This document shows, in pieces, positions 57,684 through 64,000 of a stretch of 64,000 nucleotides of DNA. The DNA comes from Propionivibrio dicarboxylicus. Lineage in GTDB: Bacteria > Pseudomonadota > Gammaproteobacteria > Burkholderiales > Rhodocyclaceae. Every line of letters starts with the position of its first letter. The first letter of the stretch is position 1. Both the position numbers and the translations under genes were made by a program. The stretch spans positions 62,001-126,000 of the forward strand of contig NZ_FNCY01000010.1 of NCBI RefSeq assembly GCF_900099695.1, in the 5' to 3' direction. The notes below the pieces were generated by a model. It was not told the origin of the DNA. It saw only the letters and a program-made list of their open reading frames with translations, and did not search any database.

Positions 57684-57699
57684 TGTGAGAAATTTCACA
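57684..57699. promoter_or_regulatory. CRP-type site upstream of the DUF3015 gene
   Basis: TGTGAGAAATTTCACA has perfect CRP consensus half-sites (TGTGA-N6-TCACA). It lies in the 310-bp gap 57418-57727 between the small membrane gene and the DUF3015 gene. The gap is otherwise AT-richer and shows no gene. Confidence 0.6.
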
Positions 57700-57727
57700 A
57701 AATCAAGCCGCGGCATGCACAAATCGT

Positions 57728-58225
57728 CTAGTTTGTTTCTGCCTGGTCGCGGGTGGGCGGGGCTTGGCGGGCGAATGCACCGGTTCGGCGCATTTCGAGG
57801 AAGAAGAACAACGCCGGTGCAAGCGTAATCCAGAGCAGCAGGAGCGGCCAAAGACGGCCCGCCGACAGGTCGTAGTTGGCGAGTAGCGCCGACCAGGGAT
57901 GACCGCCGACGTAGTGGAAAAACAGGAATTCGAAGGCGATCGTCAGCGTCACCCAAAAGACTCCGCTTTGGAAAGCAGCGCCGAGCGAGGGGAATGGATG
58001 GCGTTGTACATGGCGGTAGATGATGATGCCGAGCAGTATCGCGCCGGTGAGCGTGGAGAGTTGTTGCGCCGCCGAGGCGCTCAGATAAGGCGCGTAGACG
58101 AATTCGCGGAGGGCGCCGTTTGCCATCGATACAAGGAGCATCATCAGCCAGGCGGCCAGGAGACGGCGGAGCGAGAGCGTCATCGGAAATTGTCGGTCGG
58201 AGGGTGTTCGGTCGATTTTATTCAT
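57728..58225 (-). CDS. Small multi-pass membrane protein of unknown function
   Basis: A 165-residue protein with four hydrophobic helices (about 20-40, 57-70, 88-105 and 126-143). It is rich in Leu, Trp and Phe, with NGALREFVYAPYLS and HYVGGHPW patches. A start at 58183 (MTLSLRR) is also possible. No family is recognised. It is divergent from the FMN reductase gene. Confidence 0.7.
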   Translation of the reverse strand: MNKIDRTPSDRQFPMTLSLRRLLAAWLMMLLVSMANGALREFVYAPYLSASAAQQLSTLTGAILLGIIIYRHVQRHPFPSLGAAFQSGVFWVTLTIAFEFLFFHYVGGHPWSALLANYDLSAGRLWPLLLLWITLAPALFFFLEMRRTGAFARQAPPTRDQAETN

Positions 58226-58347
58226 GACGATGAAACCGCGAAGCGGTCGCCGCTGTCAATATCAGCATTGCGGAAACGGTCACGCTCTCGTCATGGTCCG
58301 GAAATTGCTGCAGGCGTCCGTTGTTGTTATCAGAAAGGTTTGTGGAA

Positions 58348-58887
58348 ATGTCAGCTTTGAATGTCGCCGTGCTCTGCGGCAGCTTGCAGCAACCATCGCG
58401 GACGCTGGTGCTGTGCGAGGCCTTGTTGGCCAGGATTGGCGAGTTTCGGACAATCGTGCCGCAGCGGGTGGAAATTGCACAATTTGGGCGGCGTCTCGGC
58501 GCATGTTACTGGCGCAGCGAACTCCCCGAGGATATTCTCGCGCAGGTGGTTGCCGTCGAAAATGCCGACGTGCTGATTGCCGCGAGTCCTGTCCATAACG
58601 CGACCTTCTCAGGCCTGTTCAAGCATTTTCTCGATATGACGGCGATGGACTCGTTGGCCGGGAAGCCGACGCTGCTGGCGGCCACCGGCGGCAGCGCCTT
58701 GCATGGTCTGGTCATCGATCAGCAGTTGCGGCCCTTGCTGGCAATGAAACAGGCCTTGACACTGCCGATCGGCGTCTTCGCCACCGAGGCCGATTTCGTC
58801 GATCACAAGCTGTGCAGTCTCGCCCTGGAAAAACGCATCGAACTGGCCGTCCGGCTGGCGCTACCTTTCCTGCCCGGCGCCGATTGA
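58348..58887 (+). CDS. NADPH-dependent FMN reductase (SsuE/MsuE-like)
   Basis: A 179-residue flavodoxin-fold reductase: VLCGSLQQPSRTLVLCEALLARI at the start is the flavin phosphate loop, and VLIAASPVHNATFSGLFKHFLDM and LLAATGGSALHG are the second flavin-binding motifs typical of SsuE-type enzymes. It would supply FMNH2 to alkanesulfonate monooxygenases, but no ssuD lies nearby, so the partner is unknown. AAAGG precedes the ATG at 58348. Confidence 0.87.
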   Translation: MSALNVAVLCGSLQQPSRTLVLCEALLARIGEFRTIVPQRVEIAQFGRRLGACYWRSELPEDILAQVVAVENADVLIAASPVHNATFSGLFKHFLDMTAMDSLAGKPTLLAATGGSALHGLVIDQQLRPLLAMKQALTLPIGVFATEADFVDHKLCSLALEKRIELAVRLALPFLPGAD

Positions 58888-58896
58888 GATAAACGA

Positions 58897-58933
58897 ACGC
58901 CCCGGCCTTCGATGATGCGAAGGGCCGGGGCGT
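58897..58933. terminator. Bidirectional stem-loop between convergent genes
   Basis: ACGCCCCGGCC pairs with GGCCGGGGCGT, extended by TTCG/CGAA with one bulged G. It lies between two convergent genes and lacks a T-run. Confidence 0.6.
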
Positions 58934-58955
58934 CGGCTCGATAAGTACCTGTCAT

Positions 58956-60188
58956 TCAGTCGAGGACGTGCGAGGCAAGTCCATCGGCGAGTTTCGGTTC
59001 GAACCAGGTCGATTTCGGTGGCATGACTTCGCCGGCATCGGCGACCGACATGAGTTCGCCGAGTTGCGTCGGGTAGATGGCGAAAGCAACCGCCATCTCG
59101 CCGCTGTCGACGCGCTTTTCAAGCTCGCCCAGGCCGCGGATGCCGCCGACGAAGTCGATGCGCGTGTCGCGGCGCAGATCGGCGATGCCGAGCACCGGGG
59201 CGAGAATCTGTTCCGACAGCACCGAAACGTCGAGCCGGCGTACCGGGTCCTGCGTCGGCACGAGTTCGGGCTTGATCGTCAGGTGATACCAGCGCTTTGC
59301 GAGATACAGGCCGAAGCAGCCGGTGGCCGGCGGCGTGGCGCGACCCTCGGCCGGCGTGACGGTGCAGCGTTCGGCAACGGCGGTGAGGAAGCTCTCGACC
59401 GTATGGCCGTTGAGATCGCGCACGACGCGGTTGTAGTCGAAGATGCGCATCTGCCGCGCAGGGAAGATCACGGCCAGGAAGTATTCGGCTGAATCGGGGC
59501 GGCCCTGGCCGCGACGCGCGGCGGCGACGCGCGAGGCAGCGGCGGAACGGTGATGGCCGTCGGCGATGTAGAGCGCCGGCATGGCGTCGACAACGGTGGA
59601 GATCCTCGCAATGACGGCTTCGTCGTCGATCCGCCAGAGCGTGTGCTTGATGCCGTCATCGGCGGTCAGGTCGGCGATCGGCGTGCCGGCAGTGGCAGCC
59701 GCCACCAGTCGCTCGGCTTCGTCGCTGTCGGGATGAGCGAGCAGCACCGGGCCGGTCTGGGCATTGAGCGCTTCGATCTGGCGGACCCGGTCGTCTTCCT
59801 TGTCCGGCCGCGTGAACTCGTGTTTGCGGATGCGGTTGGTGTCGTAGTGGGCGACCGATGCAGCGGCGATCAGGCCGGTCTGAGTGTGCGCGCCCATGAC
59901 GAGGCGATAGGCGTAGTAGCAGGGCTTGTCTTCGCGGATCAGGATGTTGTCATCGATCAGCTTGCGCAGGTTCTCGGCCGATTTGGCATAGACTTCGGGC
60001 GCGTAGTGATCGACTTCAGGCGGCAGGTCGATCTCGGCCTTCGAGATGTGCAGGAAGGAGTGCGGCTTGCCGGCAGCGCGTGCGCGGGCTTCGTCGCTCG
60101 ACAGCACGTCATAGGGCGGTGCGGCGACCGCGGCGGCGTGTTCCGGGCGTGGGCGCAGGGCGGTGAAGGGGCGAATCAGGGCTGGCAT
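58956..60188 (-). CDS. DUF1015 family protein
   Basis: A 410-residue cytoplasmic protein of the DUF1015 family, recognised by IRPFTALRPRPEHAAAVAAPPYDVLSSDEARARA at the start and ALYIADGHHRSAAASRVAAARRG (about residues 204-226). Conserved histidines in DGHHR suggest metal or nucleotide binding. No reaction is established. ATG at 60188 is chosen because the frame above it starts with TTG. It follows aroG by 27 bp on the same strand. Confidence 0.87.
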   Translation of the reverse strand: MPALIRPFTALRPRPEHAAAVAAPPYDVLSSDEARARAAGKPHSFLHISKAEIDLPPEVDHYAPEVYAKSAENLRKLIDDNILIREDKPCYYAYRLVMGAHTQTGLIAAASVAHYDTNRIRKHEFTRPDKEDDRVRQIEALNAQTGPVLLAHPDSDEAERLVAAATAGTPIADLTADDGIKHTLWRIDDEAVIARISTVVDAMPALYIADGHHRSAAASRVAAARRGQGRPDSAEYFLAVIFPARQMRIFDYNRVVRDLNGHTVESFLTAVAERCTVTPAEGRATPPATGCFGLYLAKRWYHLTIKPELVPTQDPVRRLDVSVLSEQILAPVLGIADLRRDTRIDFVGGIRGLGELEKRVDSGEMAVAFAIYPTQLGELMSVADAGEVMPPKSTWFEPKLADGLASHVLD

Positions 60189-60215
60189 CAAGGGTCTCCA
60201 GGAGTATCGGAATGA

Positions 60216-61319
60216 TCAGGATTGGCGGGTTCTGTTCGGCAAGACGTCACGCAGTTGCGCCGCCGTCTCGCGCAGCATTTTTTCGGTGGTGTCCCAATCG
60301 ACACAGGCATCCGTGACCGAGCAGCCGTACTTGAGCGATGCCAGGTCGTTGGGAATCGGTTGGTTGCCGGCGACGATGTTCGATTCGATCATGACGCCGA
60401 CCAGCGACTGGTTGCCGAAACGGATCTGGTTGACGATGTCGGCCATGACGAGCGGCTGCAGTTCGTGGTTCTTGTAGCTGTTGGCGTGCGAGCAGTCGAC
60501 GACGATGTTGGCCGGCAGTTTGGCCTTGGTCAGCGCCTGTTCGGCGATGCGGACGCTGACGGTGTCATAGTTCGGGCGGCCGTCGCCGCCGCGCAGGACG
60601 AGGTGTCCGTAGGGATTGCCGCTGGTGCGCACGACGGCGGTCTTGCCTTCGCCGTTGATGCCGAGGAAGCTGTGCGGGCGCGATGCAGAGAGAATGGCGT
60701 TGACGGCGATGCCGACGTCTCCGTTGGTGCCGTTCTTGAAGCCGACCGGCGTCGATAATCCCGATGACATTTCGCGGTGCGTCTGCGATTCGGTCGTGCG
60801 GGCGCCGATTGCCGTCCAGGCGATGAGGTCGCCGAGGTATTGCGGCGAGATCGGGTCGAGCGCCTCGGTGGCCGCCGGCAAGCCGAGTTCGGCAACGTCG
60901 CGCAGGAAAGCGCGGGCGTTTTCCATGCCCTTGCCGATGTGGAACGAGTCGTCCATGTCCGGATCGTTGATGTAGCCTTTCCAGCCGGTCGTCGTGCGCG
61001 GTTTTTCGAAATAGACGCGCATGATCGGCAACAGCGTGTCGCCGAGTTCGTCGCCGAGCGCTTTCAGCCGGCGGGCATAGTCGAGGCCGGCGACCGGGTC
61101 GTGGATCGAGCAGGGGCCGACGACGATGAACAGGCGGTGGTCCTTGCGGTCGAGGATGTTGCGCAGCGCTTCGCGGCCTTGCATCACCGTGCGCGAAGCC
61201 TGTGCTGACAGCGGCACGCGGGCGTGGATTTCCTCGGGCGAGGGCATCGGATCGAAATCGACGATGTTGACGTTTTCGATGTCGGGCGTGGCGAGGTTGG
61301 TTTTGTCGGGATGGCTCAT
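60216..61319 (-). CDS. aroG: 3-deoxy-7-phosphoheptulonate (DAHP) synthase, class I
   Basis: A 367-residue enzyme that condenses phosphoenolpyruvate and erythrose 4-phosphate, the first step of aromatic amino-acid synthesis. Motifs include VVGPCSIHDP (about residues 66-75), YFEKPRTTTGWKGYINDP, FKNGTNGDVGIAVNAI and DCSHANS. The feedback-inhibitor specificity (Phe, Tyr or Trp) cannot be read with confidence. Its start overlaps the mfd stop (ATGA), an unusual pairing that implies coupled translation. Confidence 0.95.
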   Translation of the reverse strand: MSHPDKTNLATPDIENVNIVDFDPMPSPEEIHARVPLSAQASRTVMQGREALRNILDRKDHRLFIVVGPCSIHDPVAGLDYARRLKALGDELGDTLLPIMRVYFEKPRTTTGWKGYINDPDMDDSFHIGKGMENARAFLRDVAELGLPAATEALDPISPQYLGDLIAWTAIGARTTESQTHREMSSGLSTPVGFKNGTNGDVGIAVNAILSASRPHSFLGINGEGKTAVVRTSGNPYGHLVLRGGDGRPNYDTVSVRIAEQALTKAKLPANIVVDCSHANSYKNHELQPLVMADIVNQIRFGNQSLVGVMIESNIVAGNQPIPNDLASLKYGCSVTDACVDWDTTEKMLRETAAQLRDVLPNRTRQS

Positions 61320-64000
61320 GGTTTCAGTTGCTTGAAGAGGTCCTTGATGGCGGCGACGCGGTCGACCAGGGTCGGGCAGTGCCGTTTCAGCGACAGTTTA
61401 TCCTGTCCGGCCAGCCGATAGTTCCGGTCTTTCTGGATCAGGGCGATGATGCGGATCGGTTCGATCGGCGGATTGACCTCGAATTGCACGACGATCTGTT
61501 CGCTCGTCGCGTCGAGTTTGACGATGCCGAGCGGTTTGCACATCAGCCGCAGCCTGTGGCTTTCGAGCAGAGAACGCGCCTGTGGCGGCAGTTCGCCGAA
61601 ACGGTCGACGAGCTCTTCCTGCATCGCCGTGATGTCGTCGAGCGTCGTGCAGTTGGCGAGCCGCTTGTAGAGCGTCAGCCGCTCGTGCACATCGGGGGCG
61701 TAGTCGTCGGGCAGCAGCGCCGGCGTATGCAGGTTGATTTCGGTGGTGATGCCGAGCGGTTCGGCGAGGTCGGGTTCCTTGCCCTGGCGCAGCGCCGAGA
61801 CGGCGCGGTTGAGCATTTCCGTGTAGAGATTGAAGCCGACTTCCTGCATCTCGCCCGACTGATTTTCGCCGAGGATCTCGCCGGCGCCGCGGATTTCGAG
61901 ATCGTGCATGGCCAGGTAGAAGCCGGCGCCGAGTTCGTCCATCATCTGGATCGCTTCGAGCCGCTGCTTGGCCTGCTTGGTGAGTCCCGTCGTGCCGTCG
62001 GCGTCGCCGTGCGTGAGCAGGTAGGCGTAGGCCTGGTGGTGCGAGCGTCCGACGCGGCCGCGCAACTGGTGCAGCTGCGCCAGGCCGAACTTGTCGGCCC
62101 GGTTGATGACGATGGTGTTGGCGTGCGGGTTGTCGATGCCGGTTTCGATGATCGTTGTGCACAGGAGCAGGTTGGCGCGTTGCCCGGTGAAGTCGCGCAT
62201 GACGCGTTCAAGTTCGCGCTCGTTCATCTGTCCATGGCCGACGACGATGCGTGCTTCGGGCAGAAGCTTGACGAGCTTTTCGCGCATGTTGTCGATCGTG
62301 TCGACTTCGTTGTGCAGGAAGTAGACCTGCCCGCCGCGCTTGAATTCGCGCAGCAGCGCTTCGCGGACGATGCCGTCCGAATAGCGCGAGACGAAGGTCT
62401 TGATCGCCAGCCGTTTCTGCGGCGCAGTGGCGATGACCGAGAAGTCGCGCAGGCCTTCGAGCGACATTCCCAGGGTGCGCGGAATCGGCGTCGCCGTCAG
62501 CGTCAGTACGTCGACTTCGGCGCGTAAGGCCTTGAGGCTTTCCTTCTGGCGCACGCCGAAACGGTGTTCCTCGTCGATGATGACGAGTCCCAGCCGGCTG
62601 AACTGCACGTCTTTTTGCAGCAGCTTGTGCGTGCCGATGACAATATCTACCCTGCCTTCGGCCAGTTCCTTGATTGCCTGGTTCGATTCCTTGGCCGTCT
62701 TGAAGCGCGAGAGTTCGGCGATCTTGACCGGCCAGTCGGCGAAGCGGTCGCTGAAGGTCTGGAAATGCTGTTCGCACAGCAGGGTCGTCGGGCAGAGTAC
62801 CGCCACCTGCTTGCCGCCGGCCACCGCGCAGAAGGCGGCGCGCAGGGCGACCTCGGTCTTGCCGAAACCGACGTCGCCGCAGACGAGGCGGTCCATCGGC
62901 TTGCCGGATTTCATGTCCTGGATGACGGCTTCAATCGCTGCCGCCTGGTCGGGCGTCTCTTCGAAGCCGAAGCCGTCGGCAAAGGCCTCGTAGTCGTGGG
63001 TGGTGAACTCGAAAGCGTGGCCTTGCCGTGCCGCGCGACGGGCGTAGAGTGCCAGCAGTTCGGCCGCCGTGTCGCGCGCCTGGAGCGCCGCCTTCTTTTT
63101 GGCCTTTTCCCATTGCTGCGATCCGAGCGCGTGCAGCGGCGCCGCTTCGGGGTCGCTGCCCGAATAGCGCGAGATGACGTGCAACTGCGAAACGGGGACG
63201 TAGAGCTTGGCGTCGTTGGCGTAGTGGAGTTCGAGGAACTCCATCTCGCCTTCGCCGAGGTCCATGTGGATCAGGCCTTGATAGCGGGCGATGCCGTGTT
63301 GTTCATGGACGACCGGGTCGCCGACCTTGAGCTCGGTCAGGTCGCGCAGCCAGTTGTCGAGCGATGCCTTGCGCTGGGCGCCGTGGCGGGCGCGCCGGTT
63401 CGGTGTGCCGGCGTAGAGCTCGGCTTCGGTGACAAAGGCGAGGGCGTCGAGGCCGAAACCTTCGTGCAGCGGCGCGACGCCGAGCGCGAGGCGGGCTTCT
63501 CCGGCGAGGAATCCGCCGAGGTCGGTGCAGGGGGCCGGGCGGATGCCGTATTCATTGAGCAGACCGGCGAGTGTTTCGCGGCGCCCGGCACTTTCGGCGA
63601 GAAGCAGGATTCTGCCGGAAAACCCGGCGATGAAGTTCTTGAGCGCCGTCAGCGGGTCGTCGGCGCGCCGGTCGACAGCAACCGCGGGGATCGGCCGCGT
63701 TTCGCCTTCGGCCACGCCGGGCGGCTGCCGGCGGAGGTCGAGCCGGGCGTAGGGCTTGGCGGCGATGAAGAAGGCATCTTCGGAGAGGAAGATGTCGGCC
63801 GGCGGCAACAGCGGGCGCGCCACTTCGCCGGAAAGCATGGTGTAGCGCGACTGGGCGTCACGCCAGAAATCGCGCAGCGCGGCCGGGACGTCGTTATGCA
63901 GGCAGAGGGTCGTGTGTTCCGGCAGGTAATCGAAGAGCGTTGCCGTTTCGTCGAAGAAGAGCGGCAGCCAGTATTCGATGCCGGCCGGTGCGATGCCGTT
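61316..64000 (-). CDS. mfd: Transcription-repair coupling factor, partial
   Basis: The C-terminal 894 residues of Mfd; the start lies beyond the window. Mfd displaces stalled RNA polymerase and recruits UvrA. The RNA-polymerase-interaction region (ELKVGDPVVHEQHGIARYQGL) is followed by a RecG-like helicase: Walker A GDVGFGKTE, DEEHRFGV, LTATPIPRTL and FATT-type GQMNERELERVM. The family length of ~1150 residues means about 250 N-terminal residues are missing. It is upstream of aroG with a 4-bp overlap. Confidence 0.96.
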   Translation of the reverse strand, partial: NGIAPAGIEYWLPLFFDETATLFDYLPEHTTLCLHNDVPAALRDFWRDAQSRYTMLSGEVARPLLPPADIFLSEDAFFIAAKPYARLDLRRQPPGVAEGETRPIPAVAVDRRADDPLTALKNFIAGFSGRILLLAESAGRRETLAGLLNEYGIRPAPCTDLGGFLAGEARLALGVAPLHEGFGLDALAFVTEAELYAGTPNRRARHGAQRKASLDNWLRDLTELKVGDPVVHEQHGIARYQGLIHMDLGEGEMEFLELHYANDAKLYVPVSQLHVISRYSGSDPEAAPLHALGSQQWEKAKKKAALQARDTAAELLALYARRAARQGHAFEFTTHDYEAFADGFGFEETPDQAAAIEAVIQDMKSGKPMDRLVCGDVGFGKTEVALRAAFCAVAGGKQVAVLCPTTLLCEQHFQTFSDRFADWPVKIAELSRFKTAKESNQAIKELAEGRVDIVIGTHKLLQKDVQFSRLGLVIIDEEHRFGVRQKESLKALRAEVDVLTLTATPIPRTLGMSLEGLRDFSVIATAPQKRLAIKTFVSRYSDGIVREALLREFKRGGQVYFLHNEVDTIDNMREKLVKLLPEARIVVGHGQMNERELERVMRDFTGQRANLLLCTTIIETGIDNPHANTIVINRADKFGLAQLHQLRGRVGRSHHQAYAYLLTHGDADGTTGLTKQAKQRLEAIQMMDELGAGFYLAMHDLEIRGAGEILGENQSGEMQEVGFNLYTEMLNRAVSALRQGKEPDLAEPLGITTEINLHTPALLPDDYAPDVHERLTLYKRLANCTTLDDITAMQEELVDRFGELPPQARSLLESHRLRLMCKPLGIVKLDATSEQIVVQFEVNPPIEPIRIIALIQKDRNYRLAGQDKLSLKRHCPTLVDRVAAIKDLFKQLKP

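Overview
The window is a gene-dense, high-GC chromosomal segment, probably from a betaproteobacterium close to the Rhodocyclales (inference from gene content and protein character; no database search was possible). It combines anaerobic and fermentative enzymes (pyruvate formate-lyase, a selenocysteine formate dehydrogenase, aspartase) with assimilatory sulfate reduction, envelope export systems and housekeeping genes. No CRISPR array, rRNA or intact prophage is visible.

Layout. 1-3.5 kb: end of a formate channel gene, then pflB and pflA, separated by a strong terminator hairpin. 3.6-7.9 kb: tyrS, a TerC/YjbE-type membrane protein and a chemoreceptor, with clear terminators between them. 7.9-11.6 kb: a LysR regulator divergent from aspA, followed by an Asp/Glu racemase-family gene with an extra N-terminal region. 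A 176-bp MITE-like element (18-bp perfect terminal inverted repeats, flanking TTA) fills the gap to the next operon. 11.8-18 kb: a tightly overlapping cysI-DUF934-cysH-cysD-cysN operon, divergent from a CysB-type regulator. 18.2-25.5 kb: small enzymes and a complete RND efflux operon (adaptor, pump, outer-membrane factor) with a 20-bp palindromic operator over its promoter but no local repressor gene. 25.6-33.6 kb: a CbiX/SirB-type chelatase, a spermidine-synthase-like protein, a type I secretion ABC/HlyD pair, a small ORF and a TPR-CHAT lipoprotein. 33.7-40.2 kb: asnS, tRNA-Arg(CCT), an exported peroxiredoxin, an ABC-F ATPase, a DUF2148 protein and a TauE/SafE permease.

40.6-51.7 kb is a selenium/formate island: tRNA-Sec (selC), selB, selA, fdhE and fdoI-fdoH-fdoG. 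fdoG carries an in-frame UGA at codon 196 followed by a SECIS-type hairpin, so the window encodes both a selenoprotein and most of its decoding apparatus. Beside selC lie a secreted transglutaminase-like protein, a possible integrase remnant and an outer-membrane protein. With pflB/pflA and the formate channel this suggests that pyruvate is cleaved to formate, which is then oxidised at the periplasmic face with electrons passed to quinone.

51.9-64 kb: a Bug/TctC-type binding protein, an Mrr-like membrane protein, MscS, a PEBP protein, a DUF3015/DUF4105 envelope pair, a small membrane protein, an FMN reductase, and a DUF1015-aroG-mfd block; mfd runs off the right edge.

The items most worth a second look are the TPR-CHAT lipoprotein beside an orphan type I secretion pair, the MITE-like element, the two-part racemase beside aspA, the selenoprotein island with its odd neighbours, and the membrane-anchored Mrr-like protein with an altered active site.
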